Origin: Adiantum capillus-veneris
Taxonomy: Eukaryota > Streptophyta > Polypodiopsida > Polypodiales > Pteridaceae
Reading direction: 5' to 3'
Assembly: GCA_014529385.2 (NCBI GenBank)
Contig: CM043969.1
Coordinates: 67,733,676-67,797,675 of the forward strand
DNA length: 64,000 nucleotides
The notes beneath the pieces were generated by a model. That model searched no databases, was not told the origin of the DNA, and saw nothing but the letters and a program-made list of their open reading frames with translations. Shown here one piece after another: positions 54,661 through 64,000 of this stretch. Each line of letters begins with the position of its first letter. Position 1 is the stretch's first letter. The position numbers were made by a program, and so were the translations under genes.

Positions 54661-54895
54661 GTACTAAACATATGACGCTACAACAATTGACATACATACA
54701 TCATGGATAGAAGGATCATAAGTACACTCTGCACTGAATGCCTATTCTACATCTACATCATCACCATAAAGTACTAAACATATGACTCTACAACAATTGA
54801 CATATATACATCATGGATATAAGGATCAAAAGTACACTCTACATTGAATGCCTATTCTGCATCTACATCATCACCATAATCTCCATCAATAGAAG
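54660..54895. repeat. ~110-bp tandem duplication
   Basis: The block tactaaacatatgac.ctacaacaattgacata...catcatcaccata begins at 54660 and again at 54771, with a few substitutions. The second copy runs into the end of the Copia gag frame. Confidence 0.8.
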
Positions 54896-56172
54896 ATTTT
54901 GCAATGGTTGCACTTATAGAAGATCCAACGTCTTTCTTCTTGGTTTCTTTTGCCTTCAACTTAGGACATTGCTTTACCAAGTGATCATTAGCCTTGTAAT
55001 AATGGAAACACATCTTCTTCTTGTCTTTTTCACCAAAATTCCTAGAATAATTGCTTCCAATAGAAGCACTAGACAGAGGTGACCTGCTACTTATAGAAGA
55101 ACCTCGATAACTGGCAAAATTACTGTTCACCACTCCCTCTTTGAGGAGCAACAAAAACATGTTCAAGTGCACAATGTTTAGTTCTGTTCTTTCTTGAAAG
55201 AGACCAATCCATCAAACTTGACAACTTGAGGGTTTTCTAGGGTCATGAATCTTCAAGTAGTATGAAAAGTTTGGTAAGAGTCTAGCAATGCATCAAGAAT
55301 AGTTTGTACAATTGTAACTATAAAAGATAACTTCACTCGCAAACATGAGTTTCTCATTGATATCCTTGATACCATCAAGAAATGTTTCCACTTCATCTTT
55401 CTCTTACATAGTCTTTGACTCCAACTCTTTATGCAACAATGCAATTTTTGTGTCATTGCGACTTGCATAAAGGCCATTCAAAGTATCCCAAGCCTGTTTT
55501 GTTGATTTTGTTGAGCAAATGTGAGGAGTAATAGTGCGCTTCGTAGATAATGTAATCAATGCATGAGCCTATGCATCTCTTATATCTCAACAAGATTTCT
55601 CAACCGTAGGCAAAACAATTCTAGCAACAGTAGATCTACTAGAATTTGCAACATCCTCAATAGAGCCAGTATCTATAGAAGGCAGATGTACATCGATGCC
55701 CTGCGCTACATTATAGATGCCCTTTGACACAAGAACATACATGATCATGTAAGTCCACATTGAGCAGTTATCCCCATCCAATTTTTCCTTGGCAACAAAC
55801 ATCTTGAAAACATTTATGTTGTTGTCAGTTATGGAAAGTGACTACACCTGATGTGAAAACTACGCCAAAAGAGGAAAAACAAAGCAATACTACACGTGCT
55901 ATATAGCACAACCCAAAGAGGACTAGAAAGGGTATGTTCTCTATAAAATTGAAGCGAAAAGAATTCTACATGAAAGGGCAAGATTGCATGCGTAGTACTG
56001 CCTATAGTGGAAACGGAGGCCAAAATGAGCCCAAATGGAAAATCTAAGCTCTTCAAGCTTGCCCAAAGTATTATTCAACCTGTTGATGGTTGTCAAAGGT
56101 TGCAAAAATTGGATAACTTGAGCAAAGGGGTGGTGGTGATAGTACAGGAGGATGCAGCCTGCTCTGGTACCA
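54852..56172 (-). pseudogene. Ty1/Copia Gag remnant with PBS
   Basis: Read leftwards from a PBS (minus strand TGGTACCAGAGC at 56161-56172, one base off the iMet type). Gag N-terminus 55802-55587 (LDGDNCSMWTYMIMYVLVSKGIYNVAQG). Middle (LYASRNDTKIALLHKELESK, then ETFLDGIKDINEKLM) is broken by frameshifts around 55250-55480. C-terminal basic region has a decayed knuckle CFHYYKANDHLVKQC (second Cys now Tyr) at about 54990. Pol is absent. The 5' LTR begins TGTTTGAAC at 56175; its far end is unclear (TATA-like tgtatataaa at ~56302 on the + strand). Confidence 0.75.
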
Positions 56173-56329
56173 ATTGTTTGAACTAGGGTTGCAAGGATGC
56201 ACACACAACCTGGAGAAGATGAAGAAGCTCATGGCACAAAACAAAGAGTGTATTGCTTAGTGCACAAATAGAAATTTAAGCTAGCCCTAGAGTGATGGGT
56301 GTATATAAAATTCAGGGGTACATATCCTC

Positions 56330-56660
56330 TGATTTGGTTAATTTGCTTCTTTGGAGCTATCACCATAAATTAGAGCCATTCCGAGTATTTGACGGGGATA
56401 ATAATGCCAACTATTTTCATTTTCTCTCTCTTTCTTAAATGTAGGTACATACTTAGAGTTGAGCTTATAAGCCCTCCCATGGATAGGCCTTGAACTCACC
56501 AATAATAGGATAATTTGAACTCAAATCTCTGGTGGATTGCAATCATGAAAATAAATCTTTGCATGATTGCATAAATGAGAAAGTAGTAGTGGATGAGCCC
56601 ATATCCAAGCTGCTAGTAAAATGGGATTTTCCCAAGAGTGTCCCCATATTAGGAAATATT
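56330..56660 (-). pseudogene. Tat-like gypsy PR-RT linker fragment
   Basis: Minus frames read LAAWIWAHPLLL (56640-56590), a degraded DVFAW-like block, then GRAYKLNSKYV and SSKE/MVIAP-like residues. These parallel E4 (LAAWLWEHPALI, GRAYKLNPKYAEAVK, WLSPMVIAPKK). A short, unconnected fossil of the E4 lineage. Confidence 0.65.
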
Positions 56661-58109
56661 TGGAACTTGGAAGGGCCCTTTGGATCAAGGGAAGTTTAAG
56701 AATTGGCCAATAAGAGGATGGTGGTGACATCACCTAGTAGCTAGAAAATTGTAGGGGGACCTCTTATTTGATCCCTTCATTATGTGATTGTCCCTAAAGA
56801 GATAGAAAGAGGTGGGGAGAGGGGGGGGGGGGGGGGTGTGCTGCCATGATTGAGAGGCACCTTTATCCGTGTACAAAAAAGAAACCCATTTTTTTTTTCA
56901 AAATTCTCAAAAGTGACACTTTCCCCTCTTAAACTCCCCCCCCAAACTATTCTAATATCAAAAAGAAATTTTCCCCTTAGAAACCTATTCAACCCTCTCA
57001 CTCTCTCTCTACCATCCTCTCTCCATAAACCCAAGGTCTCCATTGCTACAAAGCAAAGATGGCAAGTTACACCACTCATAGAAGACCTAACTAGAAGATA
57101 CAAGTGCTTATACTTCACAATACCAAAGGGTCCCGTGGATTTTTGGGTACTAATGGCTTTCAAGAAGGGTACTTGGGTGTTTATGTAGCCCTCAACATTG
57201 GTACCACATTTCAAGAAAAAGAAAGAGGGCATGGTTGCTATTGTGAAACATGTTTATACCCGTTATGACATATGAGTATGTTCCCCTTCCAATCTACAGA
57301 AGGAGATTTCTTTAAACATATCTTTTCTTGGTCTTTGTTCCAAGATTCATACCTACTTTGAATGTCTGTCATGGTTTATTAATGCTTGTTTTTACTACCA
57401 TATTTATTGTTGCAACCATCTTCTCTTCAACCTTACTCAAAGAATAACCACTTCAATTCCTCTCAGGTACCTTCATGGATGCACATGCTCAAACTGTTGA
57501 GGTGATGTTTGCACGTGTCCACAGAGTATCTCACCGACTGACATATATTCTTCTATTCCCACAATTATGTGATACCCACTAAGCTCGGGGGTTCAAAGTT
57601 TTAAATGGCGAATCTTTGATGTATGGTCATTGATTTGCTTCAAGAAAAAGGTGGTGGATGATTTGCAAGGTTCTCTTAAGCTTAACAAAGCATCGTGCTT
57701 GGCTGGCCTAAGTTGGCTATGCCTTGTTCATGTGTTTGTACGTGCCTTTAGGACCTTACCTATTTTTCAAACACCTATTATGATTTATTGCAAAGATATA
57801 CCATTAGATGCTCTAAGTGTTGTATTAGGTGACAAATGCATGCACGTAGAAGGATTCCATAATAGAAATCATTACAAGTACGTTGAGTTCAATCATCATC
57901 ATTGCACGAGATACATAAAAAACAAGGTCCACTCTTTATGTGTGGTTTAGTTACAATAGATGGGTATGCATAAAGGAAAAATAGATTCCACTACACATTT
58001 TGAAATTCAAAACGTCTACTTTCAATTTGGATATTCACTTGCCCAATGGCCAAATTGAAACTGTGTTGGTGACTAAGCATTGGACTCATACTAACTTGTG
58101 CAATTATTT
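56661..58109. other. no recognised gene; poly-G tract and small ORFs
   Basis: A G-run at 56820-56836. ORFs of 106-150 aa (for example 57630-57950 on the + strand, KVVDDLQGSLKLNKASCLAG...) show no family I know and are AT-rich with repeated low-complexity flanks. Likely decayed transposon DNA. Confidence 0.4.
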
Positions 58110-58610
58110 TCTTATTATCGGTGTTGAGGAGGTTCAAGAATCACACTTCATCCTTAATCGGCACAAGGTGACATCACATTTATAAAAATGTGTATTTGTG
58201 CAATGATTGATGTCCAATCATTGATTTGATTACTGTTTTAGATTGGAAAACGGACGGATTTGAAGGCAAAAGTGCAAGAATTGTTGAATGTAGAGGATTT
58301 TGTGCTCAGCTAGTGTGTTAGAAGCATTTTAAACGCTCCTTCTTGGTTGTATCACTTTCCATGTAAATTTTATGGCAATTTTTGCTTATGTGCCAATAGG
58401 CGTTTTGAGGTGAACATGTTAACTACGTTCATAATTTTTATTAACTGTATATTTTTTTTGTTCAATATTGTGATATGCTATGTTCAAACTCATAAATTGT
58501 TAAGCCATTAGAATCCCTTCAAGGTGTGTGAGTTGTGTCAAGTTATGTGTTGTTGGGGGGGGGTGTTGTGAGTTAGGAATTATTATATAAGGGGGAGGGT
58601 AGCAAGCTAG
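58110..58610 (+). repeat. direct repeat, copy 1 (LTR-like)
   Basis: Begins cttattatcggtgttgaggagg. It shares the block ...cacttcatccttaat...ggtgacatcacattta..., then gaggattttgtgc, cgttttgag, cgttcataattttt and attatataagggggagggtagca with 59335-59775. The shared TATA-like box and ~1.2 kb spacing suggest LTRs of a small element, though a plain duplication is possible. Confidence 0.65.
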
Positions 58611-58639
58611 CCATGGAGGAGAGCTTTGTTGCTTTCTTG

Positions 58640-59220
58640 AAGGAGTCACAACTTTGAGCACAAGGCAAGGGAGCTAGGTGAGCTCTTCTTGCACCTTCTC
58701 GACCTTGACGAAAGACTCAAAGTGCATGATGACACATTCTTCCATGTACACGACAACATCTACATGTACCTACTCCAGTACATGGTCCCTCTCCCCAACT
58801 ATGTTGGCTACTAGACCCCATGTGACCTACTCATCCACATTCACAAGCGCAATCGTCCATTTGCATAGAGGCTCAATCATTTCCAAGGTGTGAGTGCTAG
58901 CATCGGCCATGACGTCACCCTTGACCTCGTGGAGGTGGCTGGAATGCACAAGGGTAAGATTGGCCAAATGTTTCTGTCCCACATAGCTACATCCATGCTG
59001 TTCAAGGATGAGACCTCTACCAAAGACATTGAGCTACCCCACATGCAAGTGGGAGGGGTACTAAAAGATGCCCAAGATGCACGGCAAGGCAAGCGTGATA
59101 GGCACGTTGAAGAAGCCCAACTAATGATAGAGTTTCCAGTGGGTATACAGAGTGTTGCCATATGATGCTCCCGAGGTAAGTGGTGCTATGGATGTGGTGA
59201 GAGAGGCCACTGGCAAAGCA
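58640..59220 (+). pseudogene. broken ORF ending in a zinc-knuckle-like motif
   Basis: A frame with two stops reads HLLDLDERLKVHDD..., then from 58890 an open 91-aa stretch (HDVTLDLVEVAGMHKGKIGQ ... ELPHMQVGGVLKDAQDAR). Just past a stop at 59163, still + strand, it continues KWCYGCGERGHWQSTL. That is CX2CX4H with the final Cys replaced, as in retroelement Gag/CP. It lies between the two direct repeats, so it is plausibly the Gag of that element. Family not recognised. Confidence 0.45.
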
Positions 59221-59334
59221 CTCTAGAGGTGGAGATTGCTAGGTTTTCTAGTTTTATCATTGATGATTAAGAGTTTGTGCTCATGCATGACATCCAAAAG
59301 GCATGCTCCACTGCAAATGGACGAGTGCTTAAGC

Positions 59335-59775
59335 CTCTTATTATTGGTGTTGAGGAGGTTGAAGGAGCACACTTCATCCTTAATCTACACAAGGTGACAT
59401 CACATTTATGGTTATGTGTATTTTTGCAATGGCTAATGTCTAATCATTGATTTGATTGCTTTTTTCAGTTTGGAAAAGGGATGGAGTTGAAGGTGAAAGT
59501 GCAAGAGTCATGGAATGCAGAGGATTTTGTGCAATTTTTGCCTATGTGCAAATAACAATAAAAAGAAGAGGCGTTTTGAGTTGAACATATCAAACACGTT
59601 CATAATTTTTTATTAAATGTTGTATATTATTTTGTTCCATTTGTGATACGCTACGTTCAAACTCATAAATCAATAATCCATTGGAGTCCCTTCAGCTACT
59701 TTGGAAGTTGTGTGTGTGTGGTTTGGGGGGGGGGGTGTTTAGCAGTTATTATATAAGGGGGAGGGTAGCAATATG
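59335..59775 (+). repeat. direct repeat, copy 2 (LTR-like)
   Basis: Partner of 58110-58610. Substitutions and indels are frequent; a G-run and the box attatataaggggg are conserved at 59750. Confidence 0.65.
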
Positions 59776-59939
59776 AAAAAAAGGGGCGAAGAGTTCGAAC
59801 AATTATTTTGGGCTCTCCACTACCAGCTTGTTAGAGCACTTGTCAACATCTTTCACATCCTCTGGCATCTTTGTCTTCAGCTTGAGGTGATTTATAAAAA
59901 AAATGTATTTGTTTATTGTTTACAATTAAGTTTTTTTTT

Positions 59940-61080
59940 GCTAACCCAGTTGTTAAAGAGCATAGTCTTACACTATGGAGTTAGTTCATAGGCTAGTACC
60001 ATATCCCTAAATATGTAAACCACAATGTCACACTATAGGGAGGGTTTAGAGTTTAGGAACCCCTTCCTGGTTGTGTAGACCTTTGTGTCACACTGGAGGG
60101 GTTAGAAAAAGACACTTTGTCCTTGACTATGCAAATCATTGTGTCGCACTGTAGGGAGAGCTTATATTTAAATAAATTCTCTATCTTTGGCTATGTAGAC
60201 CATCATGTCGCATTGCAAAGAGGGCATAAGGAGTGATACAAACTTATCTACAATGTATTAATTGACCTCTTGTTCAATACAACTCATTATAAGCTCAATA
60301 AGAAAATAGAAGATATGCACAATCATCATATCTGTTATGTTTGCACGCACACACACTTGCTTAAAGGGTTGCGTAGCGAGTTGCGCAACCCTTTAAGCAT
60401 GTTTGTGTGTTTGTTCAAATACGACCAATGTGTCAATCGTGCACATTTTCTATTTCTCATTGAATCCATAATCGGTTATTTTGAACAAGTGGCTTTACTC
60501 CAGAGTTCAGATAAGTGTATATATTTTTGTCTTGTTTCTAACTATGCAGACCACCGTGTCACATTGTAGGGAGGGCTTAGGTATAAACAGACGCTTTGTC
60601 TTTGGCTATGTAGATCACCGCATTGCAATGCAAAGAGGGCTTACGGAGTGATAGACACTTACCTGCAATGAAGTAACTGCTCACTTGTCCAAAACAATTT
60701 ATTACAGGCTCAATGAGAAATAAAATATTTAAACACATCGCACATCTATCATATTTAAACCCATATAAGAATGTATTTAAAGGGTTGTATGATCACTTGT
60801 GTAGCACATTAAGGAGGTTTATGTGTGTTTTCAAACATGACAACTATGCACAATTGACAAATGTGCCAATTGTGCATATTTGCTATTTTTGACTAATTCT
60901 ATAATTGATCATTTTGGACAAGTGGTCACATACTTTACTCTAGAGTCCAAATAAGTGTGTGTATGTTCTTATTATCCCTGGATGTGGAGACCACCACATT
61001 GCTCTATAGGGAGAGCCATAGTTTGTATAGACAACTTGTCCTTGATTGTGTAGACTTCTACGTCACACTATAGGGAGGGT
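59940..61080. repeat. diverged tandem repeats with tgtcacactgtagggaggg motif
   Basis: The phrase (g)ta.acca.c.tgtc.cactgtagggagggctta recurs about nine times between 60010 and 61070. A larger ~410-bp block (60180-60580) is repeated at 60595-61010. In the first block 60359-60398 forms a hairpin with 15-bp perfect arms (gcttaaagggttgcg / cgcaaccctttaagc). No coding. Confidence 0.75.
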
Positions 61081-62315
61081 GGGGTTGCCATCACTTTAGT
61101 CCTCTCATTTTAAATTACTTGCATCCATGTAGATCTTTCTACCTTTATGTCTGATATCACATCAACTTATTCTATTCACTATTAGTTATTATGACATTTT
61201 ATTAATTAACGTTTAGGTTTGCTTCACAAATTTTGATTTCATATATTTCCAACCATGGCAGAGACAAAGCTAACATGTGCCCATCGTAAATTCATCCCTG
61301 ATACTCTTGTCTTCTACCTATATCATGCTACAAAGGATCATATAGGCCAAAAATTTATTATCCTTGCATTGAAGTTCAAGGACTTCATTACAAAGCTTGT
61401 CCAACATTGTTTTACCAAGCTAGAAGCCTCATTTCTTCTGACAAATGGAGTCATGCATGTAGTAATCAAGCAACTCTAAGGATAGATTGTCAGGACATTT
61501 AGAACATCCAATGTCCCGAGGTAAGAATTCTCAAGGGATTCTATATCGAATGTAGATGATTTAAGAGCTACATTCAGAGTTCAAGGGTAAGAACAGACAA
61601 GAAAAATCCTCCAAACATTCTAAGATTGAAGAGGAAGTACAAGTTTCTCTTGAAGCAAATGTTCAGCATGTAGCAAAAGTTTTAGCGATACCGCATCATC
61701 TACATGCCCCTCTATCATAGAGGCAATTTATTGGGGATGAAAGCTTGAGCCCCCCTTTCCTTCATTTGCTTATTGAAATATCAAAATTTCACCTACAGGC
61801 TCCCCAACTCGATGAGGGTTGTTTCATTGTTGTGAAGCAAGTGAGAGTTACACATCAATCATTCAAGGATACAATATACGTGGCCAAGATCTACAAGCTC
61901 ATCGAACACAAAAAATCCCCTATATAGATGGCACTAGAAGAAGGTATTGCCGTGATTGTTCATCATCATGGCATGATCCTAGCTAAAAGTCTTGTACGCC
62001 ATAGCATGAAGCAAATACTTATTTTTAGGGCCACTTGGAGCATTGGATATAGGCTTTCCACCATGATGGAAGCAAATCAACAATAAAGGAGTTCCAATAC
62101 ACCTCTTGAACCTTCAAGTAGTTTATTCAGAACATCTTGCCAATCACAAATGCCCTCTTATAGACGCTGAAGTTTTTGCACAGCCACAATTTCCTACACA
62201 GTGATTTGCATGCTCTCACATTTTGATACACTTTCAACAAAATAAATGTATATACTAGCATTGTTGATTGGGGATCAAGCAATGTCTCAAACACTAAAGA
62301 GGCATTTCCTCGCTT
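61081..62315. other. no recognised gene; short ORFs only
   Basis: ORFs at 61255-61479 (MAETKLTCAHRKFIPDTLVF) and 61745-61927 have no recognisable domain and no splice context I can support. Confidence 0.4.
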
Positions 62316-62319
62316 GTGA

Positions 62320-62475
62320 CAACTATCCCCATAAATGAGAGCACAATAAGAGAGAGATTATCCATGGGAAGCTCTTGAAAATTTAAGCACAAACTCAACT
62401 ATCCCCATTAATGAGAGCACAATAAGAGAGAGATTATCCATGGGAAGCTCTTAAAAATGTAAGCACAAACTCACC
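62320..62475. repeat. ~78-bp tandem duplication
   Basis: The unit caactatccccat.aatgagagcacaataagagagagattatccatgggaagctct... is present twice, back to back, nearly identical. Confidence 0.88.
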
Positions 62476-63754
62476 TCCTTTCTCTAAAGCCTCTGATGTA
62501 TATTGCCTCTGTTGGATTCTTAAATGCTTGATTTTGTGTATCCCACAACCTTCTGAATGTGAGAAATAAGCTTTTTGTGCAATGTGACGTAACATATTTT
62601 CCAAGGAAAAGAAAGAAATCCCTTAAATAGGCCTAATGCATGGGATTTATTGCTCTCTATGAATGGAACCCATAATGCTGGCTACAATATTGTAACTTAC
62701 TCTGGCCCATGGCTAGCCGATTATCAAATGATCAAAGAATCATAAGTCTTGTGCCATTCTTATATCTGTGTGATGCTTTTTCAAGTTGGATCTTCAGATA
62801 ATTTCAAGTGATGTCTTTAAAATATTTCAAATTTAGTTTTAAAAATAATTTTAAAGCAATGTTGAAGTATTTCAAGGTTTAAAGTGCATGCACATTTTCA
62901 TCGCTAACAAGCGTTTTTTGCTATGTGTAGATGGAAAACATACCTCATCACCATGATGACGTACCTCAACACGATCAAAATGCAACATGATCCCTATCGC
63001 AACCATGAACTAGCACAACAAATCTACAAAACGAAGGAGATTCAGGTTGCTATAGGAAATCTAACAACCTTGGCAAGGTCCCAAGAGGACGAGTCAGACC
63101 ACGATGGAGAATCGTTGAGCTACAAGTAGTGCAAAGAGTTGTGCTTGTGTGGCACACTCTTTTGAGGGCCACTGGCAATGAAAGGGGTCCCTTCCTTTGA
63201 AGATATTTGATTTGCAACACACCATTTTGGTAAACCATATGCACATCGAATACTTACAAGTGTACAATAAAAACCCAAACAACAGTTAAATAGCCATTTA
63301 CTTTGTGCATCAATGCTAGGATGTTATTACATTTTGAGGCATAAAGTAGATTGGTGAACGATTCTCCTAGCATGGAAGGGGTGGGCAAGGGATGCCTTGC
63401 AGAATACATTCACGCTTGAGAGGCAAATCAAGGAGAGCCTTTGTGCGAAAAGGGCTTTATCTATCTATCACCCCAAGGAGACAACAATCCTTGAGCAATT
63501 AGAAACTCAAGGTGTAGAATTGGAGAGAGCACAAAATCATTGGATGCTCATTGTTGCGAGGCACTGAAAGCTGATCTTGGTGAATTGAAGCAAAAACTAG
63601 GAAGATACAAAGCAAAGTTTGGTCCCTTGGAAGAGGATATACTGGAAGCATGTTCGAGCAACTCCATGGAAATATATGAGTTTTGTCTATTAGATATAAT
63701 GGGAGATTACTTCCAAGATCTAAACTCATTCTTTTTTATGTAAAGGCTTCTTTT
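62476..63754. other. no recognised gene; weak coiled-coil-like frames
   Basis: A + frame at about 63370-63565 reads LERQIKESLCAKRALSIY ... LEQLETQGVELERAQNHW, and another at 63540-63743 reads LKADLGELKQKLGRYKAKFG. Together they resemble a coiled-coil protein with a frameshift. Not enough to name a gene. Confidence 0.35.
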
Positions 63755-63824
63755 TGTAACAACTCCTTTTTCTCAAAACCTTCTCTTTATAAACAACCAA
63801 ATCAATGAAATTTTTGTGACCAAC

Positions 63825-63878
<54 letters not shown>

Positions 63879-63938
63879 CTTTTTCTCAAAACCCACTCTT
63901 TATAAACAACCAAATGAATGAAATTTTTGTGACCAACA

Positions 63939-64000
<62 letters not shown>
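63755..64000. repeat. tandem repeat with GA microsatellites at the right edge
   Basis: The unit ctcctttttctcaaaacc..ctctttataaacaaccaaat.aatgaaatttttgtgaccaaca.ctgagag occurs twice, about 115 bp apart. Each copy is followed by a GA tract (63829-63874 and 63943-64000); the window ends inside the second. The embedded tttataaa suggests an LTR core. Confidence 0.88.

Noticed and set aside
56780-57232. 150-aa minus strand ORF near a poly-G tract
   Set aside because: Competes with an equally long + strand ORF. No domain, low complexity, no splice or promoter context.

Overview
This is nuclear DNA from a land plant with a large, repeat-rich genome. The evidence is plant-type chromovirus and Tat/Ogre-like Ty3-gypsy elements, Copia and LINE remnants, a spliced LAS1-type gene with plant-like wording, telo-box motifs and long GA/CT microsatellites. 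A homosporous fern or another large-genome seedless plant is my guess; the sequence does not fix the species.

The only host gene I recognise is LAS1, the HEPN endoribonuclease of pre-rRNA ITS2 processing, on the + strand. Four short exons lie at 2306-2966. The large last exon lies at 51824-52852. Between them is one intron of about 48.9 kb. Splice phases agree at every junction, and the HEPN catalytic motif (RHEVAH) is assembled across an exon junction. The N-terminal exon(s) are not visible and probably lie left of the window.

The giant intron is almost entirely nested retroelements, and target-site duplications (TSDs) let the layers be ordered. (1) An old gypsy RT fragment (4625-4771 / 24847-25085) was split by Element A (4772-24841, TSD GAATA). 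Element A carries a tandem array of ~655-bp units with poly-C tracts and palindromes. It was later hit by chromovirus E1 (6693-14542, minus strand, intact 1704-aa Gag-Pol) and chromovirus E2 (16749-23474, TSD GCACA, decayed). (2) Chromovirus E3 (26068-51298, minus, TSD TTTGA) received a Tat/Ogre-like element E4 (31193-43050, minus, TSD GTAAT/GTAAC) in its gag. It also received a non-autonomous LTR element E5 (45199-51290, plus, TSD TCGTG) in its 5' LTR. E5's 3' LTR was then hit by a solo LTR of the E3 family (48448-50102). E4 also carries a 404-bp MULE-like element with a 9-bp TSD.

The most unusual structure is at the left end of E4. Two LTR copies meet head-to-head (U5 to U5), joined by 39 bp that read as tRNA-Arg from A38 to the CCA end. 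This looks like a frozen reverse-transcription intermediate in which the primer tRNA itself was copied.

Downstream of LAS1 (52.9-64 kb) there are decayed pieces only: a Copia gag with PBS, a Tat-like pol fragment, a direct-repeat pair flanking a broken zinc-knuckle ORF, diverged tandem repeats and microsatellites. No second intact host gene was recognised there. Repeat boundaries and similarities were read by eye.
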